Assembly: GCA_025924715.1 (NCBI GenBank)
Contig: JAICHV010000024.1
Span: 1-54,732, forward strand
Length of the DNA: 54,732 nucleotides
Reading direction: 5' to 3'
From: Alphaproteobacteria bacterium
GTDB lineage: Bacteria > Pseudomonadota > Alphaproteobacteria > Micropepsales > Micropepsaceae
The notes below the pieces were generated by a model. It was not told where the DNA came from and did not search any database. It saw only the letters and a list, made by a program, of their open reading frames with translations. A program made the translations under genes and the position numbers. Position 1 is the stretch's first letter. Every line of letters starts with the position of its first letter. Below are positions 33,471 through 42,461 of the stretch, piece after piece.

Positions 33471-34460
33471 TCAGACCGGTCCCCTGGGATCTATGATCTC
33501 GACATTCACGGAGCGGTCCACGATATACATCGGCCTGCGACGCACCTCGTCATAGATGCGGCCGATATATTCGCCGAGCAGGCCGATAGCGGTCAATTGC
33601 ACGCCGCCGATGAACAGCACCAACACGGTAATGGTCGGAATGCCCATCGGATAATTTGCGCCGGACATGAACTTCAAAAAAACCATCAAAATGATCGCGG
33701 CCACGCTGATCAGCGAAATACCGAATCCTGTCCACATCATCAATTGCAGCGGTATGGTCGAAAAACCGAAAACGCCGTTCAGGCCGATCCGCACCGAACC
33801 CAGATAGCGGTTGTAATTGCTGGTGCCGATGGTTCGGGCATCGCGATCGAACTCGACCACGGTCTGCGGAAAACCCACCAAGGGCACCAAACCACGCAAG
33901 AAACCATGCCGCTCGGGCAAAAGGCGCAGTTCTTCGATCACCCGCCGGCTGAGCAGCCGGAACTCTCCGACATTTTCCGGAATGCGAATATCGGAAATCC
34001 GGTTGATCAGGGAATAGCCAAGTCGCGCCACCAATTTCTTGAGGGCGGTTTCGCCCAGCCGGGTTCGTCTCTTGGCATTCACCACATCGAAGCCCTGCTG
34101 CGCCTTGGCCATCATCGCTTCCAACAGCTCGGGTGGATCCTGTAGATCCACATCGATGACGGCACACCAGGCGCCCTTGCAATTGAGGATACCGGCCATC
34201 ACGGCGGCGGGCTGGCCGAACCGCCGGCTGAAGACAATCAAGCCGATGGCGGGATTGCGCTGCGCCGCCGCACGGATCGCCGCTTCCGTGGCGTCTGCCC
34301 CCGGGTCCTGCGTGAAGAGGATTTCGTAAGGGCCAATGCGCTCGAGCACCGGCACCACCCGGTCCAGGAAGGGCGCGACATTCTTTTCTTCCATATAGAC
34401 CGGCACGACGAGGGAGATCAAAATCTTTCCCTCGGCGGCTCGGCTCGCATGTTCAGGCAA
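33471..34460 (-). CDS. GT2 polyprenyl-phosphate glycosyltransferase (GtrB-like)
   Basis: A 329-residue enzyme with GT-A domain and two C-terminal membrane helices. It starts with TTG at 34460, preceded by AGGGG. The donor loop reads EILFTQDPGADATEAAIRAA, where the usual DDGS is replaced by QDPG, a variant I have seen in other GtrB-like proteins. The metal site is DVDLQDPPELLEAM. The C-terminal helices lie around FSTIPLQLMMWTGFGISLIS and GVQLTAIGLLGEYIGRIYDE. It should form polyprenyl-phosphate sugar for a GT39 or GT-C partner. Confidence 0.9.
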   Translation of the reverse strand: MPEHASRAAEGKILISLVVPVYMEEKNVAPFLDRVVPVLERIGPYEILFTQDPGADATEAAIRAAAQRNPAIGLIVFSRRFGQPAAVMAGILNCKGAWCAVIDVDLQDPPELLEAMMAKAQQGFDVVNAKRRTRLGETALKKLVARLGYSLINRISDIRIPENVGEFRLLSRRVIEELRLLPERHGFLRGLVPLVGFPQTVVEFDRDARTIGTSNYNRYLGSVRIGLNGVFGFSTIPLQLMMWTGFGISLISVAAIILMVFLKFMSGANYPMGIPTITVLVLFIGGVQLTAIGLLGEYIGRIYDEVRRRPMYIVDRSVNVEIIDPRGPV

Positions 34461-34493
34461 GTCTGGCCCCTGTTATGTTACCTGCCGGGAATA

Positions 34494-35267
34494 TCAGCGT
34501 GGTTTTTCCGCCACGACCACTAGCTGCCAGCCCCACGGCGCATTGGCAAGGTTGAATCGGAACAGAAAATCAAAGCTCGCAAACACGGCCCGAACCAGAG
34601 CGGAAGGTTTGCCTTGCGCATCTTGTTGCGCTTTCTCCCCCCGCATCGTGGCCAGCAGCCGGAAGATATTGAAGAAGGGAAAGCCGGCCCGATAAATGCG
34701 TGCCACCTTCAAACCCGAGCCTTCCACCAGCGCGGCCATCGCACCGGCGGTAAAATGCCGGCGGTGGCCGATCGATTTGTAGAAGGCGTTCATCGGCCCG
34801 CCCGGCACGGTGATGATGAGCCGTCCGCCCGGGGCCAGGAACTGGCCGACATTGACAAGAAAGCGCGACGGATGATCGAGATGCTCGATGACCTCGGCGC
34901 AGACGCATAAGGTCCCGGTATTGCGCAACTGCGGCAGCGCCAGCTGCTGGGACTGCAAATCGACCTGGTAGAACTCGGCGCGCGGCGTTTTCTGGCGTGC
35001 GATTTCGATTCCCACGGCACTCATTTCCAGGCCGATCACACGGCTATCCGCCAAATAGGGCTCAAGGATGCGGATGAGATCGCCCTGCCCGGAGCCAAAA
35101 TCCACGATCGTGTCCCCGGGGCGATAAAATCGCCGCACCAGGTCGGTCACCAGTTTGTCCCGATAAATCTTTCCCGAGCTGATTTCGGTAAAGCTGTCGA
35201 TTTTCGACCAATGCGCATCCCATGCGTCGCGATCGGAAGGGGTCTGCTTTGTGTCGGTAATCGTCAT
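34494..35267 (-). CDS. class I SAM-dependent methyltransferase
   Basis: A 257-residue enzyme with Rossmann motifs I (TIVDFGSGQGDLIRILEPYL), post-I Glu in VIGLEMSAVGIEIA, and motif IV around CAEVIEHLDHPSRFL, then GGRLIITVPGGPMNAFYKS. It resembles methyltransferases of glycan clusters (Methyltransf_11/23 type). It starts the minus-strand set with the GT2 and GtrA genes and diverges from the GT39 gene at 35455, so the acceptor is probably a sugar or lipid of that pathway. No substrate can be named. Confidence 0.87.
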   Translation of the reverse strand: MTITDTKQTPSDRDAWDAHWSKIDSFTEISSGKIYRDKLVTDLVRRFYRPGDTIVDFGSGQGDLIRILEPYLADSRVIGLEMSAVGIEIARQKTPRAEFYQVDLQSQQLALPQLRNTGTLCVCAEVIEHLDHPSRFLVNVGQFLAPGGRLIITVPGGPMNAFYKSIGHRRHFTAGAMAALVEGSGLKVARIYRAGFPFFNIFRLLATMRGEKAQQDAQGKPSALVRAVFASFDFLFRFNLANAPWGWQLVVVAEKPR

Positions 35268-35454
35268 ATCACGAGAACTCCGCGCCCCGAACTCTCAGAG
35301 GGTGGCGACAAGGCAAAGGGGGAACGGTCGAATTTGGCAAGTTTACCGCATTGAGGAGGAATAACCCAAGCTTTTTCGGGGTCCGGATTTCAGGGGGTGC
35401 TATTGAAAATTGCGGGCAAATGGTGTGGCCTCCCATGTCATCTGCTGGGCCGAA

Positions 35455-37311
35455 ATGCAATCCTCATCCCCCCGTATAAGAGCCATCGGCCTATGGGGCC
35501 TGGGGCTGATCGTCGTCTCGATTCTGGCTTATTGCCCGCCTTATTTTTTTGAAACCCTCGCCAACAATTATCGCGAGATTCGGACCTACAATGTCGATAC
35601 CGCCAACCAGGTTCAGGCTGTGGCCACAGCCTTGGCCTCACCCGGCCTGCGCTTTCCGTTCAACGATTACGGTCATCTCTACTTCAACCTGGCCATCGCC
35701 ATTTCCGCCGTCTATCGCATCCTGTTTCCGCTGAATGAGCGCGCCATCGTTTTCATTCTGCGCTTGCTGTCGCTGCTGGGCGGGCTGGGCACGATCGCCA
35801 CGATTTATGTTTTCGCCCGCCGTTACCTAGGAACCATCATCGCGCTGTTTGCGGCCCTGGTCCTGGGTTCCTCTCCGCTTTTCGTGATTTATGCGCTGGA
35901 GGTGAAGCCGGATATTTGTCAGATCTTCTTCATCGTCCTGTCGCTATATCTGCTGGCACGGGCTTTCGAGCCCTTTGAGACCGGCAAGGGCGCATGGGGC
36001 GGCCTGCGCGCCGATTTGCGTTTCCTGCTGGGCTCGGCCGCGGCCGCGGGCGCGGCATTCGGAACCAAATATCAGGGCATGTTCCTGATTCCCCTCTTGC
36101 TGTTCGGCGCCTTCAAGGTGCCGATAGCGGCCCAGACAAATTCATTATCGGCATGGCCGCGGCGGGCTTTTGCCGTGCTCTGCCTGCCCACCGGCATCGC
36201 GCTGGTCCTGCTCGCCTTCCTGCGTCACGAGAATATTCTTGGCTATCTGCTCTTGCCGGAAAACAGCTGGTCGCCGGCTTTGCTGACAGCGGTGAAGATC
36301 TTGCGGATGCTGAGTGCCGTGGCAGGCCCGATATTGGTCGGCATGGCGCTGCGATATGCCGCGACAGGGACAATACCAGGGCTTCAAACCAAATTTGCCC
36401 GGCGGGCCGCAATTGTGGCGGGTGTCGGCGCCGCCTTCATGGCAGCCTTCGCCCTGTCGTCGCCTTGGCTGTTGTGGCATCTGCAATTTATCCAATCCAT
36501 CTATTTGCGCTCGCAGGCGCTGAGTGGGGGAGAGCGGATCGGTTTGCGCTGGTTGTGGCTGTTCTTCGGTTACGACCGCCCCGACTTCGATTATGTGGGA
36601 CATCTCACCGGACTGCTGGGGCTTTTGGGGATCGCCGCGCTGCTATGGGCGCTGATCCGGAGAGATTTTCGCGGCCCTCGCCTGCCGCTGATATTTGTGC
36701 TTTGCGTTTTCATGATCTTTGCAGCGTTCCTCATCCAGACGGTCAATTCGCAAGGGGCCAATTACGCGCTGCTGCTGACGCCGCTCTTTGCCCTTATTGC
36801 CGCTTATGGGCTTGCCGAAATGAGCGATGCTTTGCGCCGCCGATTGGCTCCGAACCATTGGCGCGTCGCAGCGGTGATCCTGATCGGGACGACCGCAGCC
36901 GCGCAGGCCGCCGAGGGATGGTCCTATCTGCTGAAATATCCAAATTTGTTTGTGGCCTTGTCGGCGGAAAATCAGCAGATCGGCGCGTGGTACGAGCGCT
37001 GCGTGCCCGCGACGGCGAAAATATTGGCGGCGCCATACACCTATGTGCCGCCTGAGTTTCAAAGCCTCTCGGTCGGCGAAGGTTACGCAGCCATGACCCA
37101 CATGCACCCAGACGTGGTGACAATCGATATCAATCGCCGCCCCAATTTCTCCGATCACCGGCGCGGCTCCGAAGAGGCTGACTTCGCCAAGCTCTATGAC
37201 AGCTTGTCAGATACGCGCATTTGGCGGCCGGGACCGAAATTCGGTCCGCTTCAACCCTATGTCAGAACGAATTTTGCGCTGGCGGCGCCTTGCCAACAGC
37301 GGCGCCCCTGA
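35455..37311 (+). CDS. GT39/ArnT-like membrane glycosyltransferase
   Basis: A 618-residue polytopic protein with about 11 predicted helices. The first loop contains NYREIRTYNVDTANQVQAVA, where the paired acidic residues of GT-C enzymes should lie, though the match to DDE motifs is weak. Other segments such as YALEVKPDICQIFFIVLSLY and FALSSPWLLWHLQFIQSIYL fit the family. I start at MQSSSPRIR (35455); the frame opens at TTG 35410. It diverges from the methyltransferase-GT2-GtrA operon, whose polyprenyl sugar it could use. Its end is 204 bases from the tRNA-Ser gene. Confidence 0.75.
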   Translation: MQSSSPRIRAIGLWGLGLIVVSILAYCPPYFFETLANNYREIRTYNVDTANQVQAVATALASPGLRFPFNDYGHLYFNLAIAISAVYRILFPLNERAIVFILRLLSLLGGLGTIATIYVFARRYLGTIIALFAALVLGSSPLFVIYALEVKPDICQIFFIVLSLYLLARAFEPFETGKGAWGGLRADLRFLLGSAAAAGAAFGTKYQGMFLIPLLLFGAFKVPIAAQTNSLSAWPRRAFAVLCLPTGIALVLLAFLRHENILGYLLLPENSWSPALLTAVKILRMLSAVAGPILVGMALRYAATGTIPGLQTKFARRAAIVAGVGAAFMAAFALSSPWLLWHLQFIQSIYLRSQALSGGERIGLRWLWLFFGYDRPDFDYVGHLTGLLGLLGIAALLWALIRRDFRGPRLPLIFVLCVFMIFAAFLIQTVNSQGANYALLLTPLFALIAAYGLAEMSDALRRRLAPNHWRVAAVILIGTTAAAQAAEGWSYLLKYPNLFVALSAENQQIGAWYERCVPATAKILAAPYTYVPPEFQSLSVGEGYAAMTHMHPDVVTIDINRRPNFSDHRRGSEEADFAKLYDSLSDTRIWRPGPKFGPLQPYVRTNFALAAPCQQRRP

Positions 37312-37333
37312 CCTGCAAAGCCAATCGTGCGGG

Positions 37334-37354
37334 GTTGGCGGACAGAGAGGGATT
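37334..37354. repeat. duplicate of the tRNA-Ser 3' end (possible att remnant)
   Basis: Bases 37334-37354 repeat exactly the 21 bases at 37513-37533, which are the last 19 bases of the tRNA-Ser gene (including CCA) plus two more. The copies are direct repeats 179 bases apart. This is what remains after site-specific integration into a tRNA 3' end and loss of the insert. No integrase gene is visible. Confidence 0.6.
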
Positions 37355-37355
37355 G

Positions 37356-37384
37356 CGCCAAACATGCTCAAGGCATGTTTGGCG
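37356..37384. repeat. 12-bp perfect hairpin
   Basis: CGCCAAACATGC (37356-37367) pairs exactly with GCATGTTTGGCG (37373-37384) around TCAAG. It starts two bases after the duplicated tRNA end. No T tract follows on either strand. Similar palindromes beside tRNA ends occur at integration sites, but this is inference. Confidence 0.5.
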
Positions 37385-37484
37385 TCCTCGCTATCGCTCG
37401 GATCGCTCACTGCGCTCGCGCCCGTCAACGCCTGTCGGCGTTGCCCTCGAACAAGGGCCCGTCCACCTCTCCCTATCCGCCAAC

Positions 37485-37507
37485 AAAAAAGCCCCCATGC
37501 GGGGGCT
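37485..37507 (-). terminator. rho-independent terminator of tRNA-Ser
   Basis: On the minus strand AGCCCCC (37507-37501 as complement) pairs with GGGGGCT around a 4-nt loop and is followed by six T. The hairpin lies eight bases beyond the encoded CCA end and is a textbook terminator for the tRNA. Confidence 0.9.
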
Positions 37508-37514
37508 GTTTTGT

Positions 37515-37604
37515 TGGCGGACAGAGAGGGATTCGAACCCTCGAACGGCTTTCACCGTTACACACTTTCCAGGCGTGCGCCTTCAACCACTCGGCCACCT
37601 GTCC
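37515..37604 (-). tRNA. tRNA-Ser(GGA)
   Basis: The minus strand folds into a complete cloverleaf of 90 bases. The acceptor GGACAGG pairs with TCTGTCC, with G73 and an encoded CCA. The T arm is GAGGG-TTCGAAT-CCCTC. The anticodon loop CTGGAAA gives anticodon GGA, reading UCC and UCU. A long variable arm (GTAACGGTGAAAGCCGTTC) marks it as a class II serine tRNA. It is followed by a strong terminator and by a displaced copy of its 3' end at 37334. Confidence 0.97.
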
Positions 37605-37849
37605 TGCCAGGGAAGCCTGGGAGATATACCGGAAGCCTGGTTGCCGCAAGATGCCTGAAAAACCTGGCCTTTTTGGGGGTTTGGGGGGCCGTCCTCGACC
37701 AGGCTTTGACCCCGAACCGGGCCGCACCGCGCATTGGCAGCAATTATTGCGATTTTTTGGTTCCGCCGGGGCATGATCGGCGTTCTGCCAATGCCTGGCC
37801 GGCATGGCCCGCCATTTTTTATTTTCATTCCAGGTCAAAGGAGCCCCCC

Positions 37850-38740
37850 ATGCGCAATTTCCGGTTTCTCGCCCTTTCCGCACTGTTGCTGTTGCCGGCA
37901 CAGGCCGCCTCGGCGGCGCCCGATTGGGCCGCTATCGGTCAGGCGCTGGGCAAGACCGGCACCGTGATGGCAGGCGGCGTCTATCGCGTCGGTCTGCCCC
38001 GCACCGATCTGAACGTCGCGCTGGACGGGATCACCTTGAAGCCGGGCTTCGCGCTGGGCTCCTGGGTCGGATTCATGCCGATGGGCAACCAGGTGATGGC
38101 GATGGGCGATCTGGTCCTGACCGAGGATGAAATCGGCCCGGTGATGAAGAAGATGGAACAGGGCAACATCCAGATCAGCGCCCTGCACAACCACCTTTTC
38201 CATGCCAGTCCCGCCACCTTTTACATGCATATCTTCGCGCAAGGCGACGGCGTCACCATCGCCCGCGCCATCCATGAGGGACTGGCGCTGAGCCATACCC
38301 CCTTCACGGCGGTAGCGCCCGCCCCGGCCACACCGCCCGCCATCGACCTGGACACCGCCGCGATCGATGCCGCCCTTGGCGCCAAGGGCACCAATGCCGG
38401 CGGCGTCTATCAGGTGGGTATCGCCCGCGCGCAAGAGCCCCGCATGAACGGCATGGTCCTCAATCCGCCGATGGGCGCGTCCGAAGGCATCAACTTCCAG
38501 CCCCTGGGCGGCGGCAAGGCGGCAATCACCGGCGATTTCATGATGACCGCCGCCGAGGTCAATCCCGTGCTGCGGGCGCTGCGCGAGAACAACATCCAAG
38601 TCACCGCCCTACACAGCCATATGCTGGACGAAAATCCCCGCATGTTCTTCATGCATTTCTGGGCGCATGACGACCTCACCCGGCTTTTGCCCGGGCTGAA
38701 AGCCGCTCTCAGCCATATCGCAGTGGCCTCCGCCCGCTGA
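37850..38740 (+). CDS. secreted protein with two DUF1259 (LppY/LpqO-like) domains
   Basis: A 296-residue exported protein. The start at 37850 has AAAGGAG and opens a signal peptide ending SAAPDWA; the long open frame upstream crosses the tRNA and is not coding. Two similar halves follow: GGVYRVGLPRTDLNVALDGI with QISALHNHLFHASPATFYMH, and GGVYQVGIARAQEPRMNGMV with QVTALHSHMLDENPRMFFMH. The ALH-x-H pattern with a later His may bind metal. The family function is unknown. The GST gene follows after 25 bases. Confidence 0.87.
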   Translation: MRNFRFLALSALLLLPAQAASAAPDWAAIGQALGKTGTVMAGGVYRVGLPRTDLNVALDGITLKPGFALGSWVGFMPMGNQVMAMGDLVLTEDEIGPVMKKMEQGNIQISALHNHLFHASPATFYMHIFAQGDGVTIARAIHEGLALSHTPFTAVAPAPATPPAIDLDTAAIDAALGAKGTNAGGVYQVGIARAQEPRMNGMVLNPPMGASEGINFQPLGGGKAAITGDFMMTAAEVNPVLRALRENNIQVTALHSHMLDENPRMFFMHFWAHDDLTRLLPGLKAALSHIAVASAR

Positions 38741-38765
38741 GCAAGGCAGCGGACGGGAGAACGGC

Positions 38766-39359
38766 ATGAAGCTCTACTACGCCCCGGGCGCCTGTTCGCT
38801 GTCGCCCCATATCGTCGCCGCCGAAGCCGGCATCGCCCTCACGCTCGAGAAAGTCGATCTTAAGGCCCATAAGACCCAGGCCGGTGCGGATTACTACACC
38901 ATCAATCCCAAAGGTTATGTTCCGGCTTTGCAATTGGACGATGGCGAAATCCTCACCGAAGGGCCCGCGATCGTGCAGTATCTCGCCGATCGCAAGCCAG
39001 ACTCCGGCCTGATCCCAACCGAGGGAACCGGCCGCTACAAGGTTCTGGAATGGCTCACCTTCATCAACGGCGAAATCCACAAAAGCTTCGCACCCCTCTT
39101 TCGAAAGGCACCACAGGATCAACAGGCGGCGGCGAAAGAGACCATCCAAAAGCGCTTCGCCTATGCCGCGATCACACTGGGCGCCAAGGATTACCTGACG
39201 GGAACCCATTTCACCCCGGCCGATGCCTATCTGTTCGTGATGCTGCGCTGGGCGGAAAAAATGGATATCCCCATGCCGGCCAATCTTCATCATCTTTTTG
39301 AACGCATCAAAGCCCGGCCGAAAGTCGCCCACGTGCTCAAAGCCGAGGGTCTGGATTAG
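38766..39359 (+). CDS. glutathione S-transferase (beta-class-like)
   Basis: A 197-residue GST beginning MKLYYAPGACSLSPHIVAAE, the beta-class N-terminus with the conserved Cys-Ser-Leu-Ser segment around Cys10. The glutathione loop is GYVPALQLDDGEILTEGPAI with its cis-Pro and Glu-Gly, and the C-terminal domain has the Asp-containing THFTPADAYLFVMLRWAEK. It conjugates glutathione and may protect against oxidants. It is unlike the GST at 5033-5704, so the two are not recent copies. Confidence 0.92.
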   Translation: MKLYYAPGACSLSPHIVAAEAGIALTLEKVDLKAHKTQAGADYYTINPKGYVPALQLDDGEILTEGPAIVQYLADRKPDSGLIPTEGTGRYKVLEWLTFINGEIHKSFAPLFRKAPQDQQAAAKETIQKRFAYAAITLGAKDYLTGTHFTPADAYLFVMLRWAEKMDIPMPANLHHLFERIKARPKVAHVLKAEGLD

Positions 39360-39389
39360 AATTCATACCCCGGGGGGCGGAAAAATGTG

Positions 39390-39707
39390 ATGCGCATATT
39401 CTGGACCCTATTGCTGGCCGCCTTGCTCTATGGCGCCGCTTCGGCCGACGCCGCGCCCACCTGCCAGGATGAAAACGGCAGCACCGCCCGATGCGGCACC
39501 GCCGGGGCGATGCCGCCGGGCTGGTCCCTGCCGCCCGAGGAATTTCATCGCCGGCAACTGGCGCTGCAGGGCACGCCGGACCGCGATACGCTGATCATGC
39601 TCGCGGGCGCCTTGGTGCTTTTCCTGGCCTTCCTGGCGCTGCTGCCCGAATTCGACGGCCGCAGCGACAAGGATTGGCTGCCGGACGACAAGAACCGCAA
39701 GCGCTAG
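39390..39707 (+). CDS. small exported protein with C-terminal membrane helix
   Basis: A 105-residue protein. A signal peptide (MRIFWTLLLAALLYGAASAD) leads to a short domain with two Cys (TCQDENGSTARCGTAG), then PPGWSLPPEEFHRRQLALQG and one membrane helix (TLIMLAGALVLFLAFLALLP). The charged tail DKDWLPDDKNRKR should face the cytosol. I do not recognise a family. The ATG at 39390 directly follows a GTG at 39387; either may be used. Confidence 0.65.
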   Translation: MRIFWTLLLAALLYGAASADAAPTCQDENGSTARCGTAGAMPPGWSLPPEEFHRRQLALQGTPDRDTLIMLAGALVLFLAFLALLPEFDGRSDKDWLPDDKNRKR

Positions 39708-39717
39708 AAAATCCGAA

Positions 39718-40485
39718 TTAACCGCGCCGCGGCAGAAACGGAAACAACATTTGCCGGTCATAGCGCGTGGGCACCTTCAGATCGGTGCCATAGTGGTCCG
39801 GCATCTGGCGGGGCAGAAACAAGGTGCCGAACAGCCAGTCCAGCAGCGGCAACTGACCGGCGAAATTCTTGTCCAGCGCTTCCGGCTGATTGGCGTGATG
39901 CCAATGATGGAACAACGGCGAGGCCAGAAGCCAGCGCAGAGGTCCAAGGCTGATGCGGCTGTTGGAGTGAATGGCGGTGGATTGCCATTTGAACAGCAGC
40001 ACAAAGTAAAACACCGCCGCATCGGAAAACCCCAGTGCGAAGACCGGCAAGAAGGAGGCGGATTTGGTGACGATCTGGTCCAGCGGATGCACCCGATAAG
40101 ACGCCAGCCAGTCCATCTCCTCGATGCTGTGATGCACGGCATGGAATTGCCACAGGAAAGGCACGGCGTGAAACATCCGATGGGCGGCATAAAAGCCCAG
40201 ATCCGCCAGCACCATGACTTCGACGATCTGCAGCCACAGCGGCTGGGACTTGACGAATGCCGACACCTGGACCGGCATCGCCCAATGCAGTGCCGACACC
40301 ATGGCGCCGATGCTGAGCACCAGTCCGCCCTGGATCACCAAGCCATTGACCAGCAGCATCACCAGATCGTCCCGCCAATGGCGGCGGAATGTCTTTTGCT
40401 GGGTACGCAGCGGGAAGAACATTTCGAGCTGCACGAACACCAGCGCAACGATCAGATATTGAATGAGATCGACCGGCCCGATCAT
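39718..40485 (-). CDS. sterol desaturase / fatty acid hydroxylase family protein
   Basis: A 255-residue membrane di-iron enzyme with four helices. The eight-His set is present: HRMFH at the first site, then FHAVHHSIEEMDW, and a later HHWHHANQPEALDKNF. These coordinate two irons that activate O2. Family members hydroxylate or desaturate lipids, carotenoids or sterols in the membrane; the substrate here is unknown. The gene faces an unrelated GT39-like gene divergently. Confidence 0.9.
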   Translation of the reverse strand: MIGPVDLIQYLIVALVFVQLEMFFPLRTQQKTFRRHWRDDLVMLLVNGLVIQGGLVLSIGAMVSALHWAMPVQVSAFVKSQPLWLQIVEVMVLADLGFYAAHRMFHAVPFLWQFHAVHHSIEEMDWLASYRVHPLDQIVTKSASFLPVFALGFSDAAVFYFVLLFKWQSTAIHSNSRISLGPLRWLLASPLFHHWHHANQPEALDKNFAGQLPLLDWLFGTLFLPRQMPDHYGTDLKVPTRYDRQMLFPFLPRRG

Positions 40486-40625
40486 GACAGTATCCGCGAA
40501 GACAGCCCCTCCATTCTACAAGTCCCCGCGCCCAAGGGAACGATTTCCTTCGGGATCGGCCCCGACCGCCCACCCGGACTTGACCGTTCCAGGGATTGCG
40601 GTTTTGGTGCGCCCCTCGCCCGGGG

Positions 40626-42182
40626 ATGTTCTTGCGCCAGTCTTTGCTGCCTTTGTCGCGTCACGGCGCCGTACTCGGCGTTTTTCTGGCCGGCTATTTT
40701 TACGAAGCTTGGCATGTCGCCAGCCAGATTGGGCCGTTCCGGGGCGATCCCGACTATTCTTATCTGTTCGGCGGCCTCAGCATCCTCAATCTGCAGACCC
40801 CCGCCTTTGTCGATCACCCCGGCACGCCGGTACAGCTTGCCATCGCGGCGATTTCCCTACTGCTGTGGCTGGCGCGCCTGCCCTTCGGCGGTCTTGCCTC
40901 GCTCTCCGACGACATCATCACCCATGCGGAACTCTATCTCGGCGTCGTCTGCGGCGTCTTCGCCCTGCTCACCGCGGCGGCGATGATATTCTTCGTCCGC
41001 AGTCTGCGCACCGCGGCCGGTTCCATCGCCCCTGGTGTCATTGCCCTGCTCCTGATCTTCACGTCGGATGTGGTGTTCTTCACCTTTCACCGCGTCGATG
41101 CCGAGCCGGTGTTGTTCGCCGTCAGTCTTGTGCTGGCGGGATTCCTCGCCCGCTGCGCCTTGCGCCAAGAAGGCGCTCGCGATGATCCGCGCCTGGCCAC
41201 CGCCATCGGGCTATGCATCGGTCTGAGCATCGCCACCAAGGTCACCGCGGTTCCGGTTTTGCTGGCGATCTTCATGCTGCGCGGCTGGAGCGCCCGCAAG
41301 CACGCCTTCGGGACCGCTTTACTTTCCGGCATGGCTTGGCTGCTGCCGATCCTGCCGCGTTGGCCGCATCTGGTGGTGGCCAATTTGCATATCCTGACCC
41401 ATCGGGGCGATTACGGTACCGGCGGCGCCGGCCTGCCGGCGCCGGCGACGCTATGGCAGAACATGGTGCTCGACAATTTCTATGCCCCCGAAATGCTGCT
41501 GTCGCTGGAGCTTTTCGCCCTGGTCCTGATCGCGGCGCGCTGGCGAAAACGCGCCCTGCCCTTCCAGTTCCAGCGCGGTTTGGTGGTGTGCGGCGCCATC
41601 GTCGCGGCCACCATGTTTCTGGTCGCCAAACAGCCGCGCGAGACCTATTTCGTCCCCGCCTACGCCTTTGCCGCGCTGGGCGTGGCCCTGATCGTCCATG
41701 TCGTCCTGGAATATCTGCCGCGCCGTCGGCTGGTGGCAGGGGCCGTGGGGCTGCTGCTGGCCATAAAGGCGGTCTATGCGCAGGAACTGCATACCAGCCA
41801 CGAAAACGACAATTGGCGCGCCGATCAACAAGTGATGGCCAAGGCTTTTGAGGGCGGCTGTCTGGTGGTGCCCTATTATTTCGTCGATTGGCAGGTTTGG
41901 GATCTCTATTTCGCGGTGGCTTACGATCATCGCTTTGCGGCACGCCTGGCGCGTCTCTATCCCGATTTCATCGCCTATGACGTGGGCGAGCACCGCTTCG
42001 CCGATTTCGCCGGACCGCTATCGCCGCTACAGGCGTCGCGCCGCTTCGCGCGGGAAAAATGCGTGCGGCTCTGGGGCGTGCCTTGGCAAACCGGCTTCGG
42101 CCTGTCCCCCGATACGCTCACACTGATCCAGCGTTCCCATTATCACGCGGTTTATGCGCTGAAGGCGGTTCCGCAAGACTAG
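40626..42182 (+). CDS. GT39-like membrane glycosyltransferase
   Basis: A 518-residue polytopic protein. After the first helix comes GPFRGDPDYSYLFGGLSILN and FVDHPGTPVQL, with the acidic DPD in the position of the catalytic residues of GT-C enzymes. About ten more helices follow, then a soluble C-terminus with CLVVPYYFVDWQVWDLYFAV. It is the fourth enzyme of this type in the window. I start at MFLRQSLLP (40626). No GT2 partner lies beside it, so donor and acceptor are unknown. Confidence 0.72.
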   Translation: MFLRQSLLPLSRHGAVLGVFLAGYFYEAWHVASQIGPFRGDPDYSYLFGGLSILNLQTPAFVDHPGTPVQLAIAAISLLLWLARLPFGGLASLSDDIITHAELYLGVVCGVFALLTAAAMIFFVRSLRTAAGSIAPGVIALLLIFTSDVVFFTFHRVDAEPVLFAVSLVLAGFLARCALRQEGARDDPRLATAIGLCIGLSIATKVTAVPVLLAIFMLRGWSARKHAFGTALLSGMAWLLPILPRWPHLVVANLHILTHRGDYGTGGAGLPAPATLWQNMVLDNFYAPEMLLSLELFALVLIAARWRKRALPFQFQRGLVVCGAIVAATMFLVAKQPRETYFVPAYAFAALGVALIVHVVLEYLPRRRLVAGAVGLLLAIKAVYAQELHTSHENDNWRADQQVMAKAFEGGCLVVPYYFVDWQVWDLYFAVAYDHRFAARLARLYPDFIAYDVGEHRFADFAGPLSPLQASRRFAREKCVRLWGVPWQTGFGLSPDTLTLIQRSHYHAVYALKAVPQD

Positions 42183-42228
42183 CCTGGCTTGGCGTGCAAC
42201 CCCTTGCCGGATGCCGCGTTAGGCGAGA

Positions 42229-42447
42229 ATGAAACCCGCACTCTTCGCTGCCATCGTCTTCGCTCTGGGTGTCGCTCCGGGCATCGCCGGCTATGAGGGT
42301 CCGCCCCCGCCCAATCCGGGACCGGCCCGTATGGCGGTCGGTCAAGCACCTGCCGACAAGAACGCGCGCCCCGCGCCCAAGCGCGAATTGTCGGTCGCCA
42401 TCATGCTGCAACGCCTGAAACAGCGCTGGAATCAGATCGCGGCCTAG
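42229..42447 (+). CDS. 72-residue secreted protein of unknown function
   Basis: A short exported protein. A signal peptide (MKPALFAAIVFALGVAPGIA) leads to a Pro-rich stretch (YEGPPPPNPGPARMAVGQ) and a C-terminal amphipathic helix (LSVAIMLQRLKQRWNQIAA). It lies 46 bases after the GT39-like gene and may be cotranscribed. There is no recognised family; translation is plausible but not proven. Confidence 0.5.
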   Translation: MKPALFAAIVFALGVAPGIAGYEGPPPPNPGPARMAVGQAPADKNARPAPKRELSVAIMLQRLKQRWNQIAA

Positions 42448-42461
42448 CGCGTCACCGCCGT

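Noticed and set aside
37196..37849. 514-residue frame joining the GT39 end, tRNA region and DUF1259 gene
   Set aside because: It reads through a tRNA gene; the DUF1259 protein has its own ribosome site and signal peptide at 37850.
39751..40986. 411-residue plus-strand open frame
   Set aside because: Shadow of the sterol desaturase gene, with no recognisable features.
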